From NCBI RefSeq assembly GCF_001544535.1, contig NZ_FCON02000013.1, positions 51,571 through 115,570 of the forward strand: a DNA stretch of 64,000 nt, given 5' to 3'. A program made the position numbers and the translations under genes. Below are positions 56,272 to 64,000 of this stretch, piece after piece; the stretch's first letter is position 1, and the number at the start of each line of letters is the position of its first letter. The notes beneath the pieces were generated by a model. It was given only the letters and a program-made list of their open reading frames with translations, was not told where the DNA came from and did not search any database. This stretch comes from Caballeronia choica (lineage in GTDB: Bacteria > Pseudomonadota > Gammaproteobacteria > Burkholderiales > Burkholderiaceae).

Positions 56272-56866
56272 CGTCACCGGCTTCGGCATCGGCCGACTCG
56301 TCGTCTTCCTCCACGCCCGCCGCGTTCTTGATCCACTGGAACAGCTCGCGGAAATAGCGCGGCGGCTTCTGCTGCTCGCGTTCCTTGCGCGCGTTGCGGA
56401 TCAGCGTGCGGCCTTCCTGCGCGTCGACGCCCGGATGCTGGCGGATGAATTCGGTCAGCGCGGCGTCGTCGGCGAGCAGCTTTTCGCGCGTGCGCTCGAT
56501 CCAGTGCAGCTTCGCCGTCTCGGCGCGGTTCACGCCGCGATAGCTGTCGAGCGCGGTGCGGAGCGCCGCGGTTTCCTCGTCGGTCAGCGTGCGCATCACG
56601 CGGCCCACATACTGCACCTGACGGCGCTTGCCTTCGTGATCGGTGATGCGGCGCGCTTCGCGTACCGCGTCGTCGAGGCTTTCGGGCATCGGCATGCGCT
56701 TCAGCGCGTCTTTCGGCAGCGCGATGAGCGCCTCGCCCAACTCTTGCAGCGCGTGCATGTCGCGCTTCAGCTGGGATTTGCTGGGACGGTCGTAGCCGTT
56801 GTCGTTCGCGTCCGCCTCGGCGGCTGGCGCGGATTCGATCGGTTGAATGCGGGTTTTACGGTTCAT
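56249..56866 (-). CDS. yjgA: DUF615 ribosome-associated protein YjgA
   Basis: A 205-residue protein rich in basic and acidic helices. [20 protein letters not shown] is the DUF615 signature, and the last part is an acidic, disordered tail ([17 protein letters not shown]). E. coli YjgA (DarP) associates with late 50S precursors. Start ATG 56866 fits [12 protein letters not shown]; the longer frame has no homology. It runs into mog. Confidence 0.9.
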   Translation of the reverse strand: MNRKTRIQPIESAPAAEADANDNGYDRPSKSQLKRDMHALQELGEALIALPKDALKRMPMPESLDDAVREARRITDHEGKRRQVQYVGRVMRTLTDEETAALRTALDSYRGVNRAETAKLHWIERTREKLLADDAALTEFIRQHPGVDAQEGRTLIRNARKEREQQKPPRYFRELFQWIKNAAGVEEDDESADAEAGDDDDQANA

Positions 56867-57172
56867 GGCGACATTGTAGCTTGCCGGCCTCCCCGTGTTT
56901 TCCCGCAGGGCGGCCCAACCCGCCGTCGCGGCGTTCGACGTTGGCGAGTGAATGCGCGCTGTCCTTGCTATGATCGCGTGATGCGCACCGAGCACGCGGC
57001 GCGTCGGCAGTGCCGCAGTGAAAGAACGTAGTGAAGGAACGCAGAAGCAACGCAGCGAGGGCCACGGCAACGGCCCGGCAGCGCGGACTGGCAACGATTC
57101 CAGGCAACGAAACGATCCCAGGCAACGAACACGCGGGCCGGAGTCCGGCCCGCCTCCGACAGGCTACGAAAA
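56867..57172. other. Intergenic region between yjgA and pmbA with a short tandem repeat
   Basis: An 18-bp unit AACGATTCCAGGCAACGA (57093-57110) is repeated directly at 57111-57128 with one change. The surrounding bases are rich in GAACG and CAACG words. It must also carry the divergent promoters. No gene is seen. Confidence 0.5.
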
Positions 57173-58543
57173 ATGGCAGCAGACATGGACGTCAAGCAAC
57201 GCTTTTTCCCGCACACCCAGGACGAGCTGAAGGAAATCGCGTCCGACATCCTGCGCTACGCGAAGGAACTCGGTGGAACCGACGCGGCCACGGAAATCTC
57301 CGAGGGCGACGGGCTTTCCGTCAGCGTGCGGCGCGGCGAAGTCGAGACCATCGAGCACAATCGCGACAAGATGGTCGGCGTGACGGTGTTCATCGGCAAG
57401 AAGCGGGGCAACGCCAGTACGGCGGACTTTTCCCGCGAGGCGCTGAAGGATACCGTCGCGGCCGCGTACAACATCGCGCGCTTCACGGCCGAGGACACCG
57501 CGGCCGGCCTCGCCGAAGCGGAACTGCTCGAAACGTCGCCGCAGGATCTCGATCTCTACCATCCGTGGCACATCGACGCCGAGGAAGCCGTCGAAATCGC
57601 GCGCCGCTCGGAAGCCGCCGCGTTCGACGTCGACCCGCGCATCAAGAATTCGGAAGGCGCGAGCGTCTCGGCGCAGCACTCGCAGTTCGTGCTCGCCACG
57701 TCGCGCGGCTTTCTCGCGGGCTATCCGTACTCGCGCCACTACATCGCGTGCGCGCCGATCGCCGGCAGCGGCCGCGACATGCAGCGCGACGACTGGTACA
57801 CGTCGAGGCGCAACGCCGCTGATCTGGCCGAACCCGAAGCCGTCGGACGCTATGCGGCACAGCGCGCGCTCTCGCGCATGGGCGCGCGCAGCCTCGACAC
57901 GCGCAAGTGCCGCGTGCTGTTCGAGGCGCCGCTCGCGGCCGGCATTCTTGGCGCGTTCGTGCAGGCGGTGAGCGGCGGCGCGCTGTATCGCAAGACCACC
58001 TTCCTCGTCGACAGCCTCGGCAAGCCGGTGTTCGCGCCGCATGTGCAGGTAGTGGAAGATCCGCACGTGCGCGGCGGCATGGGCAGCGCGCCGTTCGACG
58101 AAGAAGGCGTGCGCACGCAGCGCCGCCGTGTCGTGGAAGACGGCGTCGTGCAGGGTTATTTCCTGTCGACGTATTCGGCACGCAAGCTCGGCATGCAGAC
58201 CACGGGCAACGCGGGCGGGTCGCACAATTTGTCGCTGCGCAGTTCGCTCACGAAACCCGAGGACGACTTCGAGCAGATGTTGAAGAAGCTCGGCACCGGT
58301 TTGCTGCTGACTGAATTGATGGGACAGGGCGTCAACTACGTGACGGGCGACTATTCGCGCGGTGCGTCGGGATTCTGGGTCGAGAACGGCAAGATTCAGT
58401 ATCCGGTCGAGGAAATCACGGTCGCGAGCACGTTGCAGGAGATGTTCCGCCATATCGAGGCGATCGGCGCGGATACGGTCGTGCGCGGGACTAAGGAAAT
58501 CGGCTCGGTGCTGATCGAGAAGATGACGATCGCGGGGCAGTAA
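57173..58543 (+). CDS. pmbA: Metalloprotease PmbA (TldE)
   Basis: A 456-residue protein of the TldD/PmbA family. The N-terminal part has EISEGDGLSVSVRRGEVETI, the C-terminal core has NAGGSHNLSLRSSL and GQGVNYVTGDYSRGASGFWV. With TldD it cleaves small peptides and is needed for processing some antibiotics and toxins. PmbA lacks the HExxxH of TldD, as here. ATG 57173 follows the sequence CTACGAAA without a strong ribosome site. Confidence 0.95.
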   Translation: MAADMDVKQRFFPHTQDELKEIASDILRYAKELGGTDAATEISEGDGLSVSVRRGEVETIEHNRDKMVGVTVFIGKKRGNASTADFSREALKDTVAAAYNIARFTAEDTAAGLAEAELLETSPQDLDLYHPWHIDAEEAVEIARRSEAAAFDVDPRIKNSEGASVSAQHSQFVLATSRGFLAGYPYSRHYIACAPIAGSGRDMQRDDWYTSRRNAADLAEPEAVGRYAAQRALSRMGARSLDTRKCRVLFEAPLAAGILGAFVQAVSGGALYRKTTFLVDSLGKPVFAPHVQVVEDPHVRGGMGSAPFDEEGVRTQRRRVVEDGVVQGYFLSTYSARKLGMQTTGNAGGSHNLSLRSSLTKPEDDFEQMLKKLGTGLLLTELMGQGVNYVTGDYSRGASGFWVENGKIQYPVEEITVASTLQEMFRHIEAIGADTVVRGTKEIGSVLIEKMTIAGQ

Positions 58544-58560
58544 GCGGGCGCTTTGGTCGT

Positions 58561-58600
58561 AAAAAAGCCCCGGATGACGTGAGTCATCCGGGGCTTTCTT
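58561..58600. terminator. pmbA terminator
   Basis: AAGCCCCGGATGAC (58565-58578) and GTCATCCGGGGCTT (58583-58596) with a GTGA loop and flanking A/T runs; works in both directions. Confidence 0.92.
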
Positions 58601-58632
58601 CAACGTCGGCCGATCGGGTCTGCCGGCCGGAC

Positions 58633-58832
58633 TTATCAGATCGTTACGCGATCCTCCTGGGTGCGCGCCATGGGCGAACCCGGCTTGCAGGCGAACGGCG
58701 CGGCAAACGACGGTGTGTTCGAAACCGGCCCGTTCGCCCGGGATTTGCCCGGGGCGTGACTGATCTGCCACACGCGGCGAGCATAAGCGTGGCGGCCGCA
58801 ATGGCCGTAATCGAATACCTGAATTCTTTCGT
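58633..58832 (-). pseudogene. Remnant of a second M13 peptidase gene
   Basis: Leftward, the N-terminal segment reads like a signal peptide (SITAIAAATLMLAACGRS), close to SITAIAAAAFALAACNGS of the intact gene at 59214. A different frame then gives VSNTPSFAAPFACKPGSPMA and RTQEDRVTI, matching the intact gene's last residues (MSNMPEFAQAFSCKTGDPMV). About 1.85 kb of the middle is gone. The start ATG is ACG (58830-58832), and the last Trp codon is TGA. A decayed tandem copy. Confidence 0.85.
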
Positions 58833-59060
58833 GACGTACCTTGTTGCTGACGGGCAACCGGGGTCGGTCCGGCACCGCATCGGACCCGGAGCACGGAAGG
58901 ATGGGCGTCGATCGATGTCGACAACCGACAGCCCGCTCGGATGCCTCGGATCATCCAGTCGTCCTCGGCCGAATGGCGTCTGTATCTCAAAAACAAATGC
59001 GGATAACTAATGAATCGGAGCGCTGCGAGTTTATCAACGGCTTACGAAGTTCTTACTGTG
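58833..59060. repeat. Degenerate copy of the region upstream of the M13 gene
   Basis: Blocks match 61251-61480: for example GCGGATAACTAA near 59000 against TCGGATAACTAA near 61433, and TTTATCAACGGCTTA near 59030 against TGTATCAACGGCTTT near 61466. It is part of the tandem duplication. Confidence 0.75.
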
Positions 59061-59097
59061 TGAACTGCGACAGTCGGTCACGACGCGAATCGCGGAC

Positions 59098-59133
59098 GAA
59101 AAAAAGCCGCGCTCACGACAGGCGTGAGCGCGG
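59098..59133 (-). terminator. Second copy of the folA terminator
   Basis: CCGCGCTCACG (59107-59117) and CGTGAGCGCGG (59123-59133), followed leftward by a T run. Same stem as at 61529-61555; duplicated with the folA end. Confidence 0.9.
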
Positions 59134-59160
59134 TCTGCGATTTCTGCTACATGGGGTTAG

Positions 59161-59211
59161 TTACCCCTTGCGTCGATACACCACGAAGGCGCACTCGAAC
59201 TCATCCGGGGT
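59161..59211 (-). pseudogene. Duplicated 3' end of folA
   Basis: Leftward the frame ends [15 protein letters not shown] then TAA, against [15 protein letters not shown] in the intact folA. Only about 16 codons remain. The intact M13 stop codon (59214) lies three bases to the right, so the duplication joint is at 59211-59214. Confidence 0.88.
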
Positions 59212-59213
59212 AG

Positions 59214-61250
59214 TTACCAGATCGTCACGCGATCCTCGGGCGTTCGCACCATCGGGTCGCCGGTCTTGCAGGAAAAGGCCTGCGCGAATTCAGGCATGTT
59301 CGACATGGGCCCGATCACGCGGAACTTGCCGATCGGATGCGGATCGGTGGCGACCTGCGAACGCACGTACTCAGGCGTCATCTTCTGGCGCCAGATCCGG
59401 GCCCACGCGAGGTAATAGCGCTGTTGCTGGGTGAAGCCGTCGATCGATTTGTCGGCGGACGGCTCGCGCGCGAGGCGCGCAATGAGCGCGTCGCGCCCGG
59501 CGTTGATGCCACCGGAATCCGCCGTCGTTTCGCCTTCGGTCAGCTTGCCGTTCAGATGCAGGCCGGGCAGCGCCTCATAGGCGTCGTACTGGCGCGAGAG
59601 GCGGGCGACGCGGGCATCGAACTCGGTGTGATCGTTCGGCTGCAACCAGTCGGCGAGCGCGCCCGTCGCATCGTGTCGCGAGCCCTGGGAGTCGAAGCCG
59701 TGCGTGAGTTCGTGCCCGATAACCGCGCCGAGTGCGCCGTAGTTCATCGCCAGGTCAGCCTTTGCGTCGAAAAACGGCGGCTGCAGTATTCCCGCCGTCA
59801 ACTGGATGCTGTTCTCGGTCGGGGAATAGGCGCCCTCTACCTCTTGCGGCGCGAAAGTCCAGATCTTCCGGTCAACCTTCGTGCCGACTTGCAACAACCA
59901 CCGGTGCGCATCGAACTTCGATACCGCCATCGCGTTGTCATACCACGACGTGCCGGGCAGCTTCAGGTCGGAGATGTCCGGACCGCTCTTCGGACCGCCG
60001 ATCTTGAACAGAATGGCTTCTTCCTTCGCGAGCGCGCGCTGAATGCTCTGCGGCGCGAGCCAAACCGACTTCGCGAGCCGCGCACGGAAGGCGGCGCGGA
60101 TGTCCTTCACCATCGCCTCGGTGGCGGCGACGGTCTCCGGCGTGAGCGTTTTCGCCTGGAAGGGCACGCCCATGGCCTTTGCAAGGACCTCGGTATTGTT
60201 GATGTTGTCCAGAATGCGCGCCGATAGCGCGGGTTGGGCGGCGCGGCCTTCCAGCGTCTTGCCGTAGAAGTTGAAGTCCTCGTCCCGGAATGCCTTCGAC
60301 AGATACTTCGACGCCGAGCGGATCACCGCGTAGCGCAGTGCCTGTTTCCAGTCGTCGAGAGGGACGCTCTTGATCATGCCGTCCATGGCCGCGAACCATT
60401 TCTGCGACGACAGCTTGATGGTTGCCGGCGGCGTGACGCCTTGCGCCTTGAAGAAAGCGGTCCAGTCGAAGTTCGGCGAAATCTGGTTGGCCCGTGCGAG
60501 ACTGATTTCCCCAGAATCGTCGGGGCTCGCTTCGCCTGCGGCCGGGGTGGCTTCCGCGAGCTTCGTCTCGAAGGCGAGCACCTTTTGCGCGGCGGCGCCG
60601 GCGGCGTCCGCGGACATGCCCGTGAGCATGAACGAACGCGTGACGGACGCGACGAACGCGTCGCGCGTGGGCCTGGCATCGGCGTTCAAGTACAGCTCGC
60701 GTGACTTCAGGCTCAGGGCCATCGCCAAGACGTTCAGGACGTTCACCGTCGGATCGATCTCGCCTGCGAACGGGTGCATGATGAACAAGGCGGCGCGCCC
60801 GTCGCCGACAGGTCCGTTCAGGTAGGCAGCGAGATCCGCCGTATCGCGGATTGCGTCGATTTTCGCGAGTTGCGGCGCGAGCGGCGCACCGCCGGCGCGT
60901 TCGGGCCCGGCTTCGTCGGCGGCGACGCGGTAGAAGTCCTGGACCAGCTTGCTGTAGACGTCGGCGCCGCCTTTTTGCGCGATCTCCAGTTGCACGTCAC
61001 TGCTTTTCTTCTCGAGCACGCTAAAGGTGGTGAGGCGCGACGCGTCGGCGGGAATCTGCGCGGCGTCGGTCCACTTCCTGTTGACGTAGGCATTGAAGTC
61101 CTGGCAAGCGGAAATCGATTTGTCGATTTCCGTGGCATCGAAGGACGGCCGCGTCGAGACGACCGATGAATCGTTGTTTGACCCATTGCACGCGGCAAGC
61201 GCGAACGCTGCGGCTGCGATGGCCGTGATTGATAACCTTGATGTATTCAT
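59214..61250 (-). CDS. M13 family metallopeptidase (neprilysin-like), lipoprotein
   Basis: A 678-residue zinc endopeptidase. The signal peptide ends LAAC near residue 20, a lipobox, so it is probably lipid-anchored. The metal motif is VIGHELTHGFDSQGSRHD, the third ligand glutamate is in EGETTADSGGINAGRDAL, and the C-terminal motifs FAQAFSCKTGDPM and RTPEDRVTIW are family-typical. It degrades oligopeptides outside the cytoplasm. Start ATG 61250 aligns with the duplicated remnant's lost start. It is followed by its own decayed duplicate. Confidence 0.95.
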   Translation of the reverse strand: MNTSRLSITAIAAAAFALAACNGSNNDSSVVSTRPSFDATEIDKSISACQDFNAYVNRKWTDAAQIPADASRLTTFSVLEKKSSDVQLEIAQKGGADVYSKLVQDFYRVAADEAGPERAGGAPLAPQLAKIDAIRDTADLAAYLNGPVGDGRAALFIMHPFAGEIDPTVNVLNVLAMALSLKSRELYLNADARPTRDAFVASVTRSFMLTGMSADAAGAAAQKVLAFETKLAEATPAAGEASPDDSGEISLARANQISPNFDWTAFFKAQGVTPPATIKLSSQKWFAAMDGMIKSVPLDDWKQALRYAVIRSASKYLSKAFRDEDFNFYGKTLEGRAAQPALSARILDNINNTEVLAKAMGVPFQAKTLTPETVAATEAMVKDIRAAFRARLAKSVWLAPQSIQRALAKEEAILFKIGGPKSGPDISDLKLPGTSWYDNAMAVSKFDAHRWLLQVGTKVDRKIWTFAPQEVEGAYSPTENSIQLTAGILQPPFFDAKADLAMNYGALGAVIGHELTHGFDSQGSRHDATGALADWLQPNDHTEFDARVARLSRQYDAYEALPGLHLNGKLTEGETTADSGGINAGRDALIARLAREPSADKSIDGFTQQQRYYLAWARIWRQKMTPEYVRSQVATDPHPIGKFRVIGPMSNMPEFAQAFSCKTGDPMVRTPEDRVTIW

Positions 61251-61522
61251 TGCGCCTCTTGATGCGGACGGTGCTGCCACGGAGCCGATGCGGCGCTGCG
61301 TGGCGGCCCGTAGCCAAAAAAGAGAGCCGTCGATTCGCGTGGACGATCGACGGCCCGCTCGAATGCTCCCGCTTGGTCTTGTCAGCCGTTCTTGATTACG
61401 TCGCCTGGTCAGCGGTTTCATCTCAAATAAAAATCGGATAACTAAGAAAACGGGGGGGTCGAGTGTATCAACGGCTTTATTCGGATTGTTCCGAAAGTCG
61501 GCGGGGGAAATGGCTGGACGAA

Positions 61523-61555
61523 AAAAAACCGCGCTCACGATAGGCGTGAGCGCGG
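61523..61555 (-). terminator. folA terminator
   Basis: CCGCGCTCACG (61529-61539) and CGTGAGCGCGG (61545-61555), followed leftward by a run of eight T. Confidence 0.92.
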
Positions 61556-61582
61556 CCTGCGATTTCTGCTAAAGGGAGTTAC

Positions 61583-62083
61583 TTAACCCTTGCGTCGGTA
61601 CACCACGAACGCGTACTCGAAGTCATTCGGCGCGGCGGCGCGATGCGTCTCGCTGCGCGATGCTTCGGTCCATTGCAACGGATCGAGCGCATCGAACTTT
61701 GTATTGCCGTCGAAATCGGCGTCGATTTCGGTGACGATCAGCTTGTCGGCGTGGCGGATCGCTTCGCCATAGAGTTGCGCGCCGCCGATCACGAACGCCT
61801 CGCGCGCCTGATCTTGCTCCGCGAGCGCGAGGGCGGCGTCGAGCGTCGTGACCGTGTCGCAGCCTTCGAAGCGGCGCGTGGCATCGCGCGACACGACGAT
61901 ATTGCGGCGCCCCGGCAGCGGCCGGCCGATCGATTCGTGCGTCTTGCGGCCCATGATGATGGGCGAACCCATTGTCGTGCTCTTGAAGAACGCGAGATCT
62001 TCCGGCAAGCGCCAGGGCAGGGTGTTATCGCGCCCGATCACGCCATTGCGCGCACGGGCGACGATCAGGGTCAGCGTCGTCAT
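61583..62083 (-). CDS. folA: Dihydrofolate reductase
   Basis: A 166-residue enzyme reducing dihydrofolate with NADPH. Motifs: [20 protein letters not shown] near residue 7, [18 protein letters not shown] near 44 and [11 protein letters not shown] near 98. It is the target of trimethoprim. Start ATG 62083. The last 16 codons are copied at 59161-59211. Confidence 0.97.
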   Translation of the reverse strand: MTTLTLIVARARNGVIGRDNTLPWRLPEDLAFFKSTTMGSPIIMGRKTHESIGRPLPGRRNIVVSRDATRRFEGCDTVTTLDAALALAEQDQAREAFVIGGAQLYGEAIRHADKLIVTEIDADFDGNTKFDALDPLQWTEASRSETHRAAAPNDFEYAFVVYRRKG

Positions 62084-62204
62084 GTAGGGAAGGGGAAATT
62101 GGAGCGGTTGCGCCGGGCAAATCGACACCTGGCGGGCTCCCAATTTTAACTGACGGCGACACAACTGACGGCGACACGCATCCGATGCGCGCCCGCCTGC
62201 GTAT

Positions 62205-62642
62205 TCATCGGAGCGCGCACGCACTCATGGTGCCGGCGTCGCGTCCGGCGTCGACCGGGACCGGCATCGGCATCGGCTGCTGAAGCGGCGTCGGACTTGG
62301 AGCGGGCGCGGGCGGCGTGATTTCGTCCCACAAGGTGATCGTATTGCCGCTCTGGGCGATGCGCTCGACCGCAGGCGGCCCGGCGTCTGGTGATTTCTCG
62401 GAGGACGCGCAGGGCAGCGCGTGTTGCGCGTCGTCCACATGCGCGGAAATCGGCTGAGCGGCCGTCATACCTGGCGCGGGCGCTTCGGCGCCAACGCCGG
62501 ATGCGCCTCGGCCTGCGAGAGAATGCTGCGCCTCCGCACCGGCCGAAGCGAGTGCAAGCGCCAATCCGGTCAACCCGGTATTGGCAAACACTAAAGTAGG
62601 ATTCGAAGCGAGGTGTCCGAACGTACGTGCCGTAATCCGCAT
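62205..62642 (-). CDS. Hypothetical secreted proline-rich protein
   Basis: A 145-residue protein. The N terminus has a long signal-like segment ([15 protein letters not shown]), and the C-terminal third is proline-rich ([20 protein letters not shown]) with alanine and few charged residues. One internal cysteine pair (PCASS...SACALR) could link. AGGAG is seven bases before the ATG at 62640-62642. No family recognised. Probably a periplasmic or secreted low-complexity protein. Confidence 0.6.
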   Translation of the reverse strand: MRITARTFGHLASNPTLVFANTGLTGLALALASAGAEAQHSLAGRGASGVGAEAPAPGMTAAQPISAHVDDAQHALPCASSEKSPDAGPPAVERIAQSGNTITLWDEITPPAPAPSPTPLQQPMPMPVPVDAGRDAGTMSACALR

Positions 62643-63153
62643 CTTATACTCCTGTGGCTCCCTCCTAAAGCGAGATTTATGCCATTACCCTGAATGCCTT
62701 ATGGCTTCGTGGTCTTGCACAAAATAACGAAGAAACGGGAATAAAAAACGGGGGAAAACGTTTCACGTGTGATACGAAGCGTCGGAAACGCGTCGAAATA
62801 CTGGAAATTGCGTACCGGATATTGTCTTATTAATGCGGTGCAGATAACTTTTATTAATTAGATGACAAATTCTTGAAATGCCCGTCCGACAAGCGTTTCG
62901 GACGGTCGACGGTCCTTCTGGAGGATATTTGTTTTCGAAGTTTATGCGTTATAGTAGTCTCTCAAAAAGAGCACACAATCAGACAAAAGGTAACGGAGGA
63001 AGACGCGTTAAGTAAGTTATTCGCTTCGGGGTCACGGTGTTTGAAATAAATGCATGGTCGTTCGCGGTCGTATGCATGTGTCGAAATCTCGATGTACCGA
63101 GGGCCTGAACTACGCGACCTTTTCAACTACCGTTGAAGAAAGGATCTGAATAA
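62643..63153. other. Intergenic region upstream of the sigma-54 activator
   Basis: About 510 bases, unusually AT-rich for this chromosome (many A/T runs at 62740-62760 and 62820-62870), with no credible gene. TTGTTT (62929-62934) and TATAGT (62950-62955) are 15 bases apart, a weak promoter candidate. AT-rich promoter regions like this often bind H-NS-type proteins; that is inference. Confidence 0.5.
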
Positions 63154-64000
63154 TGGAAGTCGCTCGGCGGCAACTCATCTATGTCACTCGCGATCCAAGC
63201 GAGATGCTGTGCGCGCGATTCGAGGAGCGCGGATGGCACATTGAAGTCGTGGCGAGCGCACGCGAAGCGCGCAAGTCGCTGCGCAGCGATCTGGCGATCG
63301 GTGGTTTGCTCGACCTGTCCAGCCGTTTTGAATCCCATGAACTGGCGGCGTTTGAAGCGTCGCTCACGTTGACGAATGTCGGCTGGGTGGCGGCGACGCT
63401 GTCGGGCCAACTTGAAGACGCCGCAGTGCGGCGGCTCATCCGCGACTATTGTTTCGATTACGTTACTTTGCCGACGTCCAACGACCGGATCGTCGATGCT
63501 GTCGGCCATGCATACGGCATGGTGGCGCTGCACGACGCGGCGTCGAACGACGCGCGCGCAGCAGGCGGCGAGGGGCGCGCCGAGGGTGAGATGGTCGGCT
63601 CGTGCGACGCGATGCTCGCGCTGTTCCGCTCGATCCGCAAGGTTGCGATGACCGATGCACCTGTGTTCATCTCGGGCGAATCGGGCACCGGCAAGGAACT
63701 CACGGCGGTGGCGATTCACGAGCGATCGGTGCGGCGCGACCAGCCGTTCGTCGCGATCAATTGCGGCGCTATTCCCGCGCATCTGCTGCAATCGGAGTTG
63801 TTCGGCTACGAACGTGGGGCGTTCACCGGCGCCAATCAACGCAAGATCGGCCGGGTGGAAGCGGCCAACGGCGGCACATTGTTCCTGGATGAAATCGGCG
63901 ATCTGCCGCTCGAAAGCCAGGCGAGCCTGTTGCGCTTCCTGCAGGAGAGGAAAGTTGAGCGGCTCGGCGGCCACGGCTCGACGCCGGTCGATGTGCGCAT
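63154..64000 (+). CDS. Sigma-54 dependent transcriptional activator, VpsR-like N terminus (cut by window edge)
   Basis: The first 282 residues of an AAA+ sigma-54 activator. An N-terminal receiver-like domain (residues 1-115, [20 protein letters not shown]) lacks the usual phospho-acceptor Asp pattern and resembles the VpsR type. The AAA+ part has Walker A GESGTGKE, the sigma-54 loop GAFTGA, and Walker [15 protein letters not shown]. Homologues respond to c-di-GMP and control exopolysaccharide genes in Burkholderia and Vibrio. The DNA-binding C terminus lies outside the window, so the target is unknown. AAGGA precedes the ATG. Confidence 0.88.

Noticed and set aside
62700-62730. Sigma-54 promoter (GG-N-GC) upstream of the activator gene
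   Set aside because: The nearest TGG...TTGC pair has 12 bases between GG and GC instead of 10.
1-64000. CRISPR array
   Set aside because: No run of regularly spaced repeats of 23-40 bases; the GTTAC and GATGGGCT clusters are too short and irregular.
1-64000. tRNA or rRNA genes
   Set aside because: Apart from ssrA, no tRNA cloverleaf or rRNA segment was recognised by reading; a covariance scan was not possible.

Overview
The window looks like a chromosome segment of a GC-rich betaproteobacterium of the Burkholderia / Paraburkholderia / Caballeronia group. Evidence: the gyrA-serC-pheA-hisC-tyrA-aroA-cmk-rpsA-ihfB-lapAB run, the rpsP-rimM-trmD-rplS operon, the ompA-ubiG-gph-ssrA order, strong G/C bias at third codon positions, and a beta-type tmRNA. 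The species call is inference.

Layout. 1-5800: start of a formate dehydrogenase operon (fdsG, cut by the window edge), its divergent regulator, a small secreted protein, a GT4 glycosyltransferase and a secreted PIG-L deacetylase / lectin / FG-GAP protein. 5981-13299: a 7.3 kb integrative element inserted into the 3' end of ssrA. It carries a tyrosine integrase, AlpA regulator, DUF927 helicase, four or five unknown small proteins, an iteron-like GTTAC cluster, paired 8-bp repeats near both ends and a highly structured untranslated RNA. 13286-16030: ssrA, gph, ubiG, ompA. 16697-34300: gyrA, a DUF2059 protein, aromatic amino acid and serine genes, cmk-rpsA-ihfB, lapAB, and ugd-hldA-hldD for the lipopolysaccharide core. 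34377-41879: ComEA-like protein, cysM, mltB, a histone-deacetylase-like amidohydrolase, a lysophospholipase-like hydrolase and the metNIQ transporter. 42094-47736: etfBA, dadA with divergent lrp, an SOS-box-controlled radical SAM protein and a TM2 protein. 48064-58543: rpsP-rimM-trmD-rplS, a NUDIX hydrolase, a CobD/CbiB-like protein, a zinc ribbon protein, rsgA, an M48 protease, orn, mog, yjgA and pmbA. 58633-62642: a tandem duplication of the folA 3' end plus an M13 peptidase gene, one copy now a remnant, then folA and a small secreted protein. 63154-64000: start of a sigma-54 activator.

The most unusual part is the ssrA element. Its leftward-transcribed strand holds an RNA region (8214-8412) with two GNRA-capped hairpins, two long-range helices, and a CUUCCAACC segment that can pair with either of two UUUGGAAG segments, each of which can sit in a hairpin loop. 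With the integrase / AlpA / helicase gene set, this resembles in logic the antisense-RNA immunity of phage P4. The element may therefore be a phage-satellite-like replicon with an RNA switch upstream of an unknown two-repeat protein. Other points: a near-consensus LexA box before the radical SAM gene, Ala83/Glu87 in the GyrA quinolone region, an 18-bp palindrome at the etfBA promoter, and the decayed folA/M13 duplication.
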